Assembly (NCBI RefSeq): GCF_000373905.1
Contig: NZ_KB892705.1
Coordinates: 1,629,909-1,693,908, forward strand
Direction of reading: 5' to 3'
DNA length: 64,000 nucleotides
DNA from: Mycobacterium sp. 155
Lineage (GTDB): Bacteria > Actinomycetota > Actinomycetes > Mycobacteriales > Mycobacteriaceae
Numbering within the stretch: position 1 is the stretch's first letter; each line of letters begins with the position of its first letter. The notes below the pieces were generated by a model. It ran no database searches. It had not been told where the DNA came from and saw nothing but the letters and a program-made list of their open reading frames with translations. Below, in pieces: positions 9,924 through 19,812 of this stretch. Both the position numbers and the translations under genes were made by a program.

Positions 9924-10595
9924 CAGGCTCTCGATCCACCCTCGGTCGAACGCGCTAGCGCTGATCACCTCGAACTCGTCGGCAGTCACGGTCCCAGCGC
10001 CGGCGGGCAGTACTGCGCGTAGCGGTGCCAGCCGTGCCAGCTCCGTAAGGTTGCCTTCCTCGGCCGGGCCGGGTTGCACGGGCCACGCGCCGATCACCAA
10101 ACCCGCACATGGAATACCTTGCCCTGCAAGCGATTCAAGAGTCAGTTCGGTGTGGTTAAGGGTGCCGAGACCGGCCCGGACCACAATCAGCACGGGTGCG
10201 GACAGTTCGGCCGCGAGGTCGCGTAGTGTCACGCCGTCCGCGCCGATCCGCACCAGCAGCCCGCCTGCTCCCTCCACCAGGGTCAGCCGTCCGGGCGCGT
10301 CCACGGAACGCGTCGCCGTGACCAGTTCGGCGCGGGTGGGAAGCGTCAGTCCCGCCCGTTGTGCGGCCGCCTCGGGCGCCAGTGGTTCCGGATAGCGCCA
10401 GCCCCCGTGAAGCGCGGTGATGCCGGCAAGCCTGCGGACTTCGCCGAGGTCGTCGTCGCCGTCGGCGGTCCCGGTCTGCACTGGTTTGCACACGGCCACA
10501 TCGCGCCCCGCGAGCCGGGCCGCGCACGCCAGTGCAGCGGTACCCACCGTTTTCCCGACGCCGGTGTCAGTGCCGGTGACGATGACGATGCTCAT
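9921..10595 (-). CDS. bioD: Dethiobiotin synthetase
   Basis: ATP-dependent closure of the ureido ring, turning diaminopelargonate into dethiobiotin. The 224-residue protein has the P-loop GTDTGVGKT at 8-16, the CKPVQTG segment and the VEGAGGLLV segment typical of the family. The ATG at 10595 overlaps the bioF stop by 4 bp (ATGA), so both are translated from one message. Confidence 0.95.
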   Translation of the reverse strand: MSIVIVTGTDTGVGKTVGTAALACAARLAGRDVAVCKPVQTGTADGDDDLGEVRRLAGITALHGGWRYPEPLAPEAAAQRAGLTLPTRAELVTATRSVDAPGRLTLVEGAGGLLVRIGADGVTLRDLAAELSAPVLIVVRAGLGTLNHTELTLESLAGQGIPCAGLVIGAWPVQPGPAEEGNLTELARLAPLRAVLPAGAGTVTADEFEVISASAFDRGWIESL

Positions 10596-11740
10596 GGGCG
10601 TGCGGCCGCGAGCACCTCGGTCAGCACCCGCCGCGCCAGGTCCATCTCGTCGTCGGACAGCGAAGCCCGCGCGGTCAGCCGTAGGCGCGAGGTCCCGGCC
10701 GGGACGGTCGGGGGACGGAAGCAGCCCACCCGCACGCCCCGCTCCAGACAGGCGATGGCGGCAGCGAAAGCAACTTCAGGCTCGCCGAGAATCACAGACA
10801 CCACGGCGGAGTCGGGGTCGCCCATCACACCCGAGATCCGGGCCAACTCGGCAGCGTGGGTCAACACTGCCTGGGCCCGCTGCGGCTCGGCGATCAGCAC
10901 GCGTAGTGCCGCGTACGCGGCACCGACGGCGGCCGGCGCCAGCCCGGTGTCGAAGATGAACGGCCGGGCCGCGTCGATCAGGTGGGCCCGCACCGCCTCG
11001 GGCCCGAGGACCACACCCCCCTGGCTGCCCAGCGCCTTCGACAGAGTGGTCGTCATGACCACGTCGGGCGCTCCGGCCAGACCCACTTCGTGCAGTAGCC
11101 CCTGTCCGCCGGCACCTCGGACACCGAGACCGTGCGCCTCATCCACGATCAGCAGCGCGTCGTTGCGGCGGCACACTGCGTGCAGTTCGCGCAGCGGGGC
11201 CAGCACACCGTCGGCGCTGAACACCGACTCGGTCACCACGATTGCACGCTTTTCGGCGCGCCCGCCAAGCGCGGCCTCGACCGCGGATACGTCGCGATGC
11301 GGCGAAACCACCACCCGAGCGCGCGAGAGCCGGCACGCGTCGACCAGCGACGCATGGGTCAACGCATCGGATACCACCAGCGACCCGGGTCCGGACAGCG
11401 CCACGACAGCCCCGAGATTCGCGGTGTAACCCGACGAGAAGACCAGGGCGGACTCGGCACCGACGAACTCCGCGAGGGCGTTCTCGAACTCCTCATGGAG
11501 TTCGGTGTTGCCGGTCACCAGGCGCGATCCGCCGGCGCCGGCACCCCAGGTCCGCAATGCCTCGACACCGCCGTCGAGCACGTCAGGGTGCTGCGACAAA
11601 CCCAGGTAGTCGTTGGAGGCCAGGTCGAGTTCGGCCCCGACCGGTGGGCGGACCCGTAATTCGCGTCGCAATCCAGCGGCCCGGCGCTGCTGTTCGACAT
11701 CGGCCAGCCAGGACAACGGGGAAAGATCCGTGCGGGTCAC
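10592..11740 (-). CDS. bioF: 8-amino-7-oxononanoate synthase
   Basis: PLP-dependent condensation of pimeloyl thioester with alanine, the first dedicated ring-forming step of biotin synthesis. The 382-residue protein has the ASNDYLGLS segment, the DEAHGLG motif and the PLP lysine in [13 protein letters not shown] (Lys235). The GTG at 11740 has GAGGAG about 7 bases upstream; the frame continues to 11779 within the operator region. It is co-transcribed with bioD, and the BioQ-type palindrome at 11799-11811 lies just upstream. Confidence 0.95.
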   Translation of the reverse strand: MTRTDLSPLSWLADVEQQRRAAGLRRELRVRPPVGAELDLASNDYLGLSQHPDVLDGGVEALRTWGAGAGGSRLVTGNTELHEEFENALAEFVGAESALVFSSGYTANLGAVVALSGPGSLVVSDALTHASLVDACRLSRARVVVSPHRDVSAVEAALGGRAEKRAIVVTESVFSADGVLAPLRELHAVCRRNDALLIVDEAHGLGVRGAGGQGLLHEVGLAGAPDVVMTTTLSKALGSQGGVVLGPEAVRAHLIDAARPFIFDTGLAPAAVGAAYAALRVLIAEPQRAQAVLTHAAELARISGVMGDPDSAVVSVILGEPEVAFAAAIACLERGVRVGCFRPPTVPAGTSRLRLTARASLSDDEMDLARRVLTEVLAAARP

Positions 11741-11798
11741 CTTGATGCTCCTCGGTGGCGGTACCGACAAATTGAACACGTCGGCGGTGCCGACAAAT

Positions 11799-11811
11799 TG
11801 AACACCGTTCA
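11799..11811. promoter_or_regulatory. Likely BioQ operator upstream of bioF-bioD
   Basis: Identical to the palindrome at 8711-8723. It overlaps the bioA stop codon (11809-11811) and is followed, towards bioF, by a copy of the same tandem repeat module; TTGAAC recurs at 11772-11777. It gives bioF-bioD their own BioQ-controlled promoter inside the bioA-bioF-bioD string. Confidence 0.75.
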
Positions 11812-13152
11812 GGCTAGTGCACGCGCGACGCCGACCATCGCCGCGGTGATCTGTTCGATCTCATCGGGCGTGCAGATATACGGCGGCATCGCATAGACCA
11901 GGTTGCGGAATGGGCGCAGCCAGACCCGGTGCCGCAGCGCAGCCGCGGTCGCCACCCTCATATCAACCGGCTGCTTCATCTCCACCACACCGATCGCGCC
12001 GAGCACCCGCACATCGGCGACGCCGTCGAGGTCGCGAGCGGGAGCCAGGCCCTCTTGCAACCCTGCCTCGATGGTGCGCACCTGGGTGCGCCAGTCGCTG
12101 TCGATCAGCAGCTCCACCGCTGCCACACCGACCGCGCACGCCAGGGCATTCGCCATGAAGGTGGGCCCGTGCATGAGCGCACCCGGCTCCCCCGAGCTGA
12201 TCGTCTGCGCGACCGCGGTCGTGCAGAGGGTGGCGGCCAGGGTGATGTAGCCGCCGGTCAGTGCCTTGCCGACGCACATGATGTCGGGGCTGACCCCGGC
12301 ATGGTTCGCGGCGAACAACTCGCCGGTACGACCGAAACCGGTGGCGATCTCGTCGAAGATCAGCAGCACGCCATGGCGATCGCAGGCTGCGCGCAGATCC
12401 GACAGGTAGCGCGGATCGTGGAACCGCATACCGCCCGCACCCTGCACGACCGGCTCGACGATCACCGCAGCGATCTCATCGGCGCGCTCGGCGAGCTGCT
12501 GCTCGAACGCCTCGCTGTAGGCGGGGTCATAACCACTGGGTACCTGCGGTGCGAACTCCTGGGCGACCAACACGTCGGTCCACAGTGAGTGCATGCCGCC
12601 GTGGGGGTCGCACACGCTCATCGGGGTGAACGTGTCGCCGTGGTAGCCACCCCGCCACGTCATCAGGCGGTGCTTGCCGACACGCCCGACGCTGCGCCAG
12701 TACTGCAGCGCCATTTTCACAGCCACCTCTACCGAAACCGAACCCGAGTCGCTGAAGAAGACGGTGTCAAGGCCGGCCGGAGTCAGCTCTACCAGCAGCT
12801 GCGCCAAGCGCACCGCCGGCTCATGTGTGAGGCCGCCGAACATGACGTGGTTCATCGTGGTCATCTGGTGGGTGATCGCCCGGTCCAGGACGGGGTGCCC
12901 GTGGCCGTGCACCGCCGTCCACCAGGAGGCCATCGCGTCGAGTACTTCGATCGGCTCGCCGTCAGTGGGATCGATCACGGTCAACCAGGCGCCCTTGGCG
13001 CCGACGGCCACCACCGGCGCCAACGCTTCGGACCCGACGGGGCTGTACGGGTGCCAGACGTGTGCCGCGTCGATGGCACTGATCTGGGCTGGTGTCAGCT
13101 CAGCCACAGAGCGGCAGCCTATCGCTTTGCTCATCGACGACGTCGCTGGCAT
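11809..13152 (-). CDS. bioA: Adenosylmethionine-8-amino-7-oxononanoate aminotransferase
   Basis: PLP enzyme that transfers the SAM amino group to KAPA, giving diaminopelargonate. Clear family markers: [10 protein letters not shown] near the N terminus, [31 protein letters not shown] and the PLP lysine in [10 protein letters not shown] (about Lys296). The start is uncertain: the ATG at 13152 (447 residues), the ATG at 13134, or a GTG at 13170 are possible, and none has a strong ribosome binding site. It is divergent from the acyltransferase gene across about 46 bp. Its stop codon lies within the BioQ-type palindrome that precedes bioF. Confidence 0.93.
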   Translation of the reverse strand: MPATSSMSKAIGCRSVAELTPAQISAIDAAHVWHPYSPVGSEALAPVVAVGAKGAWLTVIDPTDGEPIEVLDAMASWWTAVHGHGHPVLDRAITHQMTTMNHVMFGGLTHEPAVRLAQLLVELTPAGLDTVFFSDSGSVSVEVAVKMALQYWRSVGRVGKHRLMTWRGGYHGDTFTPMSVCDPHGGMHSLWTDVLVAQEFAPQVPSGYDPAYSEAFEQQLAERADEIAAVIVEPVVQGAGGMRFHDPRYLSDLRAACDRHGVLLIFDEIATGFGRTGELFAANHAGVSPDIMCVGKALTGGYITLAATLCTTAVAQTISSGEPGALMHGPTFMANALACAVGVAAVELLIDSDWRTQVRTIEAGLQEGLAPARDLDGVADVRVLGAIGVVEMKQPVDMRVATAAALRHRVWLRPFRNLVYAMPPYICTPDEIEQITAAMVGVARALA

Positions 13153-13198
13153 GTGAAATGTGAGCGTCACGGGGTTATTAGGTAAATTGTCCTCGACC

Positions 13199-15370
13199 AT
13201 GATGACCCTCGCCCCAGCCCGGTCGGCGCCGAGCACCGACGATTCGCGCGCGACCCCCGCCGCCATGGGGACCCGGAAGTCGGGTTTCTACCGGCACGAT
13301 CTGGACGGCCTGCGCGGTATCGCCATCGCGCTGGTCGCTGTTTTTCATGTCTGGTTCGGGCGTGTTTCCGGTGGTGTGGACGTTTTTCTGGCGTTGTCGG
13401 GGTTCTTTTTCGGCGGCAAGTTGTTGCGCACCGCCCTCACCCCTGGCGTGTCGCTGTGGCCTGTCCCCGAGGTGATCCGGCTGGTCCGTCGGCTGTTGCC
13501 AGCATTGGTCGTGGTGCTCGCGGCCGCAGCGGTGCTGACCATCCTGATCCAACCGGAGACCCGCTGGGAAACATTTGCCGACCAGAGCCTGGCAAGCTTG
13601 GGCTATTACCAGAACTGGGAGCTGGCCAGCACCGCAGCGAACTATCTGCGTGCAGGTGAAGCTGTCAGCCCACTGCAGCACATCTGGTCGATGTCGGTGC
13701 AAGGCCAGTTCTACATAGCGTTTCTTGCCCTGATCTTCGGATTTGCCTGGCTGTGCAGGAAGGTCTTCGGTCGACACCTGCGCACGGCATTCGTCGTACT
13801 GCTGAGCACGCTCACCGTCGCGTCCTTCGTGTACGCGATCATCGCGCACAACATCGACCAGGCGACCGCGTACTACAACAGCTTTGCGCGCGCCTGGGAG
13901 TTGCTGCTCGGGGCCCTCGTCGGCGCGGTCGTGCCCTTCGTCCGGTGGCCCATGTGGCTGCGCACCGTGGTCGCGACGGTTGCCCTGGCCGCGATCCTGT
14001 CCTGCGGCGCGTTCATCGACGGCGTCAAGGAATTCCCTGGCCCCTGGGCCCTGGTCCCGGTCGGGGCCACGATGCTGTTCATCCTCTCCGCGGCCAATCT
14101 GATGACGGGCACCGGATCGGATGACCGACTCCCGGCACCCAACCGGATGCTGGCAACCAAGCCGTTCGTCTCACTCGGCTCGATGGCCTACTCGCTGTAC
14201 CTGTGGCACTGGCCCCTGCTGATCTTCTGGCTGTCCTACACCGGCCATACGCGGACCAGCTTCCTCGAGGGCGCGGTTGTGCTCCTGATCTCCGGGGTGC
14301 TGGCCTGGCTCACCACCCACTACGTCGAGGAGCCGCTGCGGTTGCAGAGGTCGACGAAGTCGGCCACGCCGGCGCCGGTCATCCCGCTACAGGCTCGGTT
14401 GAAACGCCCGACCATCGTGCTGGGCTCCGTGATCGCCCTGCTCGGTGTCGCCCTGACCGCCACGTCGTTCACTTGGCGGGAACACGTCACCGTGCAGCGG
14501 GCCAACGGCAAGGAACTGGCCGGGTTGTCGGCGCGGGACTATCCCGGTGCCCGAGCTCTGCTCAACCACGAGCGGGTGCCGAAGCTGCCCATGCGGCCGA
14601 CGGTCCTGGAAGCCAAGGACGATCTGCCGGCCACCACGCTGGAAGGCTGCATCAGCGATTTCTCCAACGCCGATGTCATCACGTGCACCTACGGTGACAA
14701 GAATGCAACGCGCACCATCGCACTGGCCGGCGGATCGCACGCCGAGCACTGGATCACTGCACTCGATCTGCTCGGCCAGTCGCACCACTTCAAGGTCGTC
14801 ACGTACCTGAAGATGGGCTGTCCGCTGACCACCGAGGAAGTTCCCCTAGTGATGGGCGACAACCGCCCGTATCCGAAGTGCCACCAATGGAATGACGAGG
14901 TCATGTCCCGGCTCATCACCGACCGGCCCGACTATGTGTTCACCACCTCGACCCGGCCCTGGAACATCAAACCAGGTGATGTAATGCCGAGCACCTATAT
15001 CGGCATCTGGGACACGTTGTCCAAGAACAACATTCCCGTTCTCGCCATGCGGGACACACCCTGGCTGGTACGGGACGGTCAGCCGTTCTTTCCGGCCGAC
15101 TGCCTCGCCAAAGGCGGCAACGCAGTCTCCTGCGGCGTGGAGCGGTCCAAGGTACTCTCCGACCGGAACCCGACACTGGATTTTGTCCAGCAGTTCCCGA
15201 TTTTGAAGCCGCTCGATATGAGCAATGCGGTGTGCCGTAAGGACTATTGCCGTGCGGTGGAGGGAAATGTATTGCTGTACCACGACTCTCATCACATTTC
15301 TACGACGTATATGAGAACCATGACGGGTGAGCTCGGTCGTCAGATGGCAGCTACCACGGGTTGGTGGTGA
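13199..15370 (+). CDS. Membrane O-acyltransferase (AT3) with C-terminal SGNH domain
   Basis: A 723-residue protein starting with an acyltransferase-3 domain ([20 protein letters not shown]; about ten helices to residue 430), then a periplasmic SGNH-like domain from about 470. Such OafA/YrhL-type fusions acylate cell-envelope sugars, lipids or peptidoglycan. The M. tuberculosis equivalent, from memory, is Rv1565c. A late segment reads YHDSHHIS, which would carry the SGNH Asp/His pair. The ATG at 13199 lies about 10 nt after TAAATT, with no ribosome binding site. Its stop overlaps the glgX start (GTGA), so it is probably translated with the trehalose genes; the acyl acceptor is unknown. Confidence 0.8.
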   Translation: MMTLAPARSAPSTDDSRATPAAMGTRKSGFYRHDLDGLRGIAIALVAVFHVWFGRVSGGVDVFLALSGFFFGGKLLRTALTPGVSLWPVPEVIRLVRRLLPALVVVLAAAAVLTILIQPETRWETFADQSLASLGYYQNWELASTAANYLRAGEAVSPLQHIWSMSVQGQFYIAFLALIFGFAWLCRKVFGRHLRTAFVVLLSTLTVASFVYAIIAHNIDQATAYYNSFARAWELLLGALVGAVVPFVRWPMWLRTVVATVALAAILSCGAFIDGVKEFPGPWALVPVGATMLFILSAANLMTGTGSDDRLPAPNRMLATKPFVSLGSMAYSLYLWHWPLLIFWLSYTGHTRTSFLEGAVVLLISGVLAWLTTHYVEEPLRLQRSTKSATPAPVIPLQARLKRPTIVLGSVIALLGVALTATSFTWREHVTVQRANGKELAGLSARDYPGARALLNHERVPKLPMRPTVLEAKDDLPATTLEGCISDFSNADVITCTYGDKNATRTIALAGGSHAEHWITALDLLGQSHHFKVVTYLKMGCPLTTEEVPLVMGDNRPYPKCHQWNDEVMSRLITDRPDYVFTTSTRPWNIKPGDVMPSTYIGIWDTLSKNNIPVLAMRDTPWLVRDGQPFFPADCLAKGGNAVSCGVERSKVLSDRNPTLDFVQQFPILKPLDMSNAVCRKDYCRAVEGNVLLYHDSHHISTTYMRTMTGELGRQMAATTGWW

Positions 15371-17541
15371 CAGTGACCTCCTCCTCTACCCAGCCGCCCC
15401 TGCCCCCGGCCCGCGCGACATCGACGGTCTGGCCCGGTGACCCCTATCCGCTGGGTTCGACGTATGACGGCGCCGGAACCAACTTCTCCCTGTACTCCGA
15501 GGTCGCCGAACGCGTCGAACTGTGCTTGCTCGCCAAAGACGGCACCGAGGAGCGGATCAACCTCGACGAGGTTGACGGATACGTGTGGCACGCCTATCTG
15601 CCGACCATCACCCCGGGCCAGCGGTACGGATACCGGGTTTACGGTCCGTGGGATCCGAGCGCCGGGCATCGGTGTGATCCCAGCAAGCTGTTGCTGGACC
15701 CGTACGGCAAATCGTTCCATGGCGACTTCGACTTCACCCAGGCGCTGTTCTCCTACGACCTGACCGCGGAGCCGCCCGGCACCGGGACTCCCCCGCAGGT
15801 GGATTCGCTGGGCCACACCATGACCAGCGTGGTGATCAATCCGTTCTTCCAGTGGGGGTCCGACCGCGCACCCAAGACTCCGTATCACGACACGGTGATC
15901 TACGAGGCGCACGTCAAGGGCATGACTCAGACCCACCACGGTATCCCCGAGGCGCTGCGTGGAACGTATGCAGGCCTGAGTCATCCGGTGATCATCGAGC
16001 ACCTCAAATCCCTGCACGTCACGGCCATCGAACTGATGCCCGTGCATCAGTTCATGCACGATCAACGGCTGCTGGACCTGGGGTTGCGCAATTACTGGGG
16101 TTACAACACCGTGGGGTTTTTCGCGCCGCACTATCAGTACGCCGCCAACCGACACGCGGGCGGCGCTGTGGCCGAGTTCAAGACCATGGTCAAGGCGTTC
16201 CACGACGCGGGCATCGAGGTGATCCTCGACGTGGTCTACAACCACACCGCCGAAGGCAACCACCTGGGCCCGACCATCAACTTCCGCGGCATCGACAACG
16301 CCGGCTACTACCGTCTGATGGACGGCCAGCGTGAGCTCTACAAGGATTTCACCGGGACCGGCAACAGCCTCAACGCGCGTCATCCGCACACCCTGCAGCT
16401 CATCATGGATTCGCTGCGGTACTGGGTGCTGGAGATGCACGTCGACGGGTTCCGCTTCGACCTGGCCTCGACGCTGGCGCGCGAGTTCTACGACGTCGAC
16501 CGGCTTTCGGCGTTCTTCGATCTGGTGCAGCAAGATCCGGTGGTCAGCCAGGTCAAGCTGATCGCCGAACCGTGGGACGTCGGCGAGGGCGGCTACCAGG
16601 TTGGAAATTTCCCAGGTTTATGGACAGAGTGGAACGGGAAATACCGCGACACTATGCGTGATTACTGGCGGGGAGAGTCCGCAACCCTGGGTGAGTTCGC
16701 GTCCCGGCTGACCGGTTCGTCGGACCTTTATGAGGCGACGGGCCGCCGGCCCGGCGCCAGCATCAACTTCGTCACCTGCCACGACGGCTTCACGCTGCGG
16801 GACCTGGTGTCCTACAACGAGAAACACAACGCGGCCAACGGCGAGGACAACCGCGACGGCGAAAGCCACAATCGGTCCTGGAACTGCGGCATCGAAGGAC
16901 CGACCGACGACCCCGACATCCTGACGCTGCGCTCCAAGCAGATGCGCAACATTATGGGAACCCTGATGCTCTCGCAGGGCACCCCGATGATCGCGCACGG
17001 CGACGAGATCGGCCGCACCCAGCTGGGCAACAACAATGTGTACTGCCAGGATTCGGAGCTGTCCTGGATAGATTGGTCGTTGTGCGAGACCAACGCCGAC
17101 CTGCTTGAGTTCACGCGCAAAATCGTCGAATTCCGCAAGCAGCACCCGGTCTTCAAACGCCGCAGGTTCTTCGAGGGCAAACCGATCCGCAGTGGGGATC
17201 AGGTGCGTGACATCGCGTGGCTGACTCCATCCGGAACCGAGATGACACCAGATGACTGGGGCACGGGCTTGGGCACGTGCGTGGCAGTTTTCCTCAACGG
17301 CGATGCCATCGAGGCGCCCGATGCTCGAGGCGAGCGCGTGGTCGACGATTCATTTCTGCTGTGCTTCAACGCCAATGACCACCCTCAGGATTTCGTCACG
17401 CCGGACGGCGACTACGCCAGCCAGTGGACTGCGGTGTTCGACACCGCCGATCCGACCGGCGCGTCAGATCTGGTCGTGGCCGCCGGAGAGAAGATCTCGC
17501 TGCAAGCCCGTTCGCTCGTCGTCCTGAAGAAGACGGCCTGA
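15367..17541 (+). CDS. glgX: Glycogen debranching enzyme
   Basis: GH13 isoamylase-type enzyme that removes alpha-1,6 branches from glycogen, giving linear maltodextrins for TreY. The 724 residues comprise an N-terminal CBM48-like domain (GSTYDGAGTNFSLYSE), the barrel and a C-terminal beta domain. Catalytic residues are visible: Asp365 in DGFRFD, Glu401 in AEPWD and Asp473 in CHDGF. The start chosen is the GTG at 15367 overlapping the acyltransferase stop; a GTG at 15373 is possible. In trehalose clusters this gene is called treX. It is 3 bp upstream of treY. Confidence 0.93.
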   Translation: MTVTSSSTQPPLPPARATSTVWPGDPYPLGSTYDGAGTNFSLYSEVAERVELCLLAKDGTEERINLDEVDGYVWHAYLPTITPGQRYGYRVYGPWDPSAGHRCDPSKLLLDPYGKSFHGDFDFTQALFSYDLTAEPPGTGTPPQVDSLGHTMTSVVINPFFQWGSDRAPKTPYHDTVIYEAHVKGMTQTHHGIPEALRGTYAGLSHPVIIEHLKSLHVTAIELMPVHQFMHDQRLLDLGLRNYWGYNTVGFFAPHYQYAANRHAGGAVAEFKTMVKAFHDAGIEVILDVVYNHTAEGNHLGPTINFRGIDNAGYYRLMDGQRELYKDFTGTGNSLNARHPHTLQLIMDSLRYWVLEMHVDGFRFDLASTLAREFYDVDRLSAFFDLVQQDPVVSQVKLIAEPWDVGEGGYQVGNFPGLWTEWNGKYRDTMRDYWRGESATLGEFASRLTGSSDLYEATGRRPGASINFVTCHDGFTLRDLVSYNEKHNAANGEDNRDGESHNRSWNCGIEGPTDDPDILTLRSKQMRNIMGTLMLSQGTPMIAHGDEIGRTQLGNNNVYCQDSELSWIDWSLCETNADLLEFTRKIVEFRKQHPVFKRRRFFEGKPIRSGDQVRDIAWLTPSGTEMTPDDWGTGLGTCVAVFLNGDAIEAPDARGERVVDDSFLLCFNANDHPQDFVTPDGDYASQWTAVFDTADPTGASDLVVAAGEKISLQARSLVVLKKTA

Positions 17542-17544
17542 GCG

Positions 17545-19812
17545 GTGACGTTCCCCGTCCTGTCCACGTACCGACTCCAGATGCGTGGCGACTGCTTCAC
17601 GTTCGACGATGCGTTGGCGCTGCTCGACTATCTCGACGAGCTCGGGGTGTCGCATCTATATCTATCGCCGATCCTCACCGCCGACACGGATTCGACTCAC
17701 GGGTACGACGTCACCGATCCGACGGCGGTCTCACCGGCGCTGGGCGGGCCGGACGGGCTGCACCGGCTCTCTGTGGCCGCGCGCAAGAGGAAGATCGGCC
17801 TCATCGTTGATATCGTGCCCAACCACGTCGGCGTCTCCCATGCCGAGCAGAACCGGTGGTGGTGGGATGTCCTCGCCAACGGGCCCGACTCCCCCTACGC
17901 GCAGTTCTTCGATATCGACTGGGATCTCGACAACGGCCGGATCGGGTTGCCGATCCTGGGTTCCGACGAGGACGTCAAGCACCTGGAGGTCGACGGCGAC
18001 GTTTTGCGGCTGGGCGATCTCGTGCTGCCGGTGGCCGCGGGCACTGGCGACGGCACCGGTGCGCAGGTGCACGACCGGCAGCATTACCGGCTCACCGGAT
18101 GGCGCACCGGACAGTGCGGGTATCGCCGGTTCTTCTCGATCACATCGCTGGCCGCGCTGCGGCAGGAGGACCGTGCGGTGTTCGACGCCACCCACACCGA
18201 GGTCCGGCGGTGGTTTGACGAGTCGCTTGTCGACGGCGTGCGCATCGACCACCCGGACGGATTGTCCGATCCCGCAGGATATCTCGCCTGGCTGCGCGAA
18301 CTGACCGGGCCGACGGCGTGGATCGTGGCGGAGAAGATCCTCGCCACCGACGAAAGCCTGGACTCCTCGCTGCCGGTGGACGGCACCACGGGTTACGACG
18401 CGCTGCGGGAGGTCGGCGGTCTGTTCGTCGAGCCTACGGGGGCAGCCGCCCTGACGAAACTGGCGGCGCAGGACGACGCGACCTCGGAGATCGAACTCAA
18501 GACCACCGCCGTCACCGACACTCTGGCCAGTGAGCTGGACCGGCTCTGCCGCGTCATCTCGGCTGCCACTGGCGTTCGCGACGTCCGTCTACCCGCAGCC
18601 GTCGCGGCGTTGGTCGGCAGGATCCCGGTGTACCGCTGCGACTATCCCGCACTGGCCGCTGTGCTGCCGGTCGCCCTCGGCGAAACAGTGGTGGCCACAC
18701 CGGAATTAGCTGACGTGCTGGCCATCGTGGCCGCAGCGGTGTCGACCAGCCCTGAAGCGGCAGCCCGGTTCAACCAGCTGTGTGGCGCGGCGACCGCGAA
18801 GTCGGTCGAGGATTGCCTCTTCTACCGAGACGCACGCCTGGTGTCGCTCAACGAGGTCGGGGGCGACCCGGCGCTGTTCGGTGTCAGCGCAGCCGAATTC
18901 CATCAGCGGGCCGCAGCTCGGGTCCGCCACTGGCCGTTGGCGATGACCGCATTGACCACGCACGACACCAAACGTGGTGAGGATGTGCGCGCCCGCATCG
19001 GCGTGCTGTCGCAGGTGTCCTCGGAGTGGGCCGACCGGATCGGCGAGTGGTCAGCACTGGCCCCGCCGCCGGATGCGAGCACCGGGTTGTTCCTGTGGCA
19101 GAACATCTTCGGCGTCTGGCCGGCCGATGGCCTGGTGACCGACGAGTTACGCACCCGGCTGCACGTCTACGCCGAGAAGGCCATCAGGGAGGCGGGCATC
19201 CACACGTCCTGGCACGAGCAGGATCCCGATTTTGAGGCAGCCGTGCACAATTGGCTCGATCAGGTGCTCGACGGTCCGGTCGCAGCCGGGCTGACGAACC
19301 TGACGACGCGTCTGCATGCCCACACCCGCAACGACATTCTGGGCCAGAAGCTCATCCAGCTGACCGCACCGGGTGTACCCGACGTATACCAGGGCACCGA
19401 GTTCCCCGAGGACAGTCTGGTCGACCCGGACAATCGCCGGCCCGTCGACTACGCAGCGCGTCGTCGCGCACTGCGGGAGAACAGCGAAGACAAACTGCGC
19501 GTGACGAACGCGGCGTTACGGTTGCGCCGGGAACGACCGGAGAGCTTCCTGACCGGCAGCTACCGGCCGGTATCGGCCGACGGACCCGCCGCAGCGCACG
19601 TGGTGTCGTTCCAACGCGGTAGCGACGTGCTGGTGGCTGTGAGCCGCTGGACCGTTCGCCTCGCCGAAACCGGTTGGGCAGACACCACGCTCACGCTTCC
19701 CGACGGTGTCTGGGCCGACCGGCTCACCGGCACGCAGTACAGCGGGGCGATCCCCGCCAGCGGACTTTTCGCCGAACTGCCGGTCGCGCTGTTGGTGCGC
19801 AGCGATGACTGA
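17545..19812 (+). CDS. treY: Maltooligosyl trehalose synthase
   Basis: GH13 enzyme that rearranges the reducing-end alpha-1,4 bond of a maltodextrin to alpha-1,1, giving maltooligosyl-trehalose. The 755-residue protein starts with STYRLQM and has the expected active-site residues Asp235 (RIDHPDGL), Glu263 (AEKIL) and Asp474 (THDTKR). The GTG start lies 3 bp after the glgX stop, and the 3' end overlaps treZ by 8 bp. Together with TreZ it forms the OtsA-independent route from glycogen to trehalose. Confidence 0.95.
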   Translation: MTFPVLSTYRLQMRGDCFTFDDALALLDYLDELGVSHLYLSPILTADTDSTHGYDVTDPTAVSPALGGPDGLHRLSVAARKRKIGLIVDIVPNHVGVSHAEQNRWWWDVLANGPDSPYAQFFDIDWDLDNGRIGLPILGSDEDVKHLEVDGDVLRLGDLVLPVAAGTGDGTGAQVHDRQHYRLTGWRTGQCGYRRFFSITSLAALRQEDRAVFDATHTEVRRWFDESLVDGVRIDHPDGLSDPAGYLAWLRELTGPTAWIVAEKILATDESLDSSLPVDGTTGYDALREVGGLFVEPTGAAALTKLAAQDDATSEIELKTTAVTDTLASELDRLCRVISAATGVRDVRLPAAVAALVGRIPVYRCDYPALAAVLPVALGETVVATPELADVLAIVAAAVSTSPEAAARFNQLCGAATAKSVEDCLFYRDARLVSLNEVGGDPALFGVSAAEFHQRAAARVRHWPLAMTALTTHDTKRGEDVRARIGVLSQVSSEWADRIGEWSALAPPPDASTGLFLWQNIFGVWPADGLVTDELRTRLHVYAEKAIREAGIHTSWHEQDPDFEAAVHNWLDQVLDGPVAAGLTNLTTRLHAHTRNDILGQKLIQLTAPGVPDVYQGTEFPEDSLVDPDNRRPVDYAARRRALRENSEDKLRVTNAALRLRRERPESFLTGSYRPVSADGPAAAHVVSFQRGSDVLVAVSRWTVRLAETGWADTTLTLPDGVWADRLTGTQYSGAIPASGLFAELPVALLVRSDD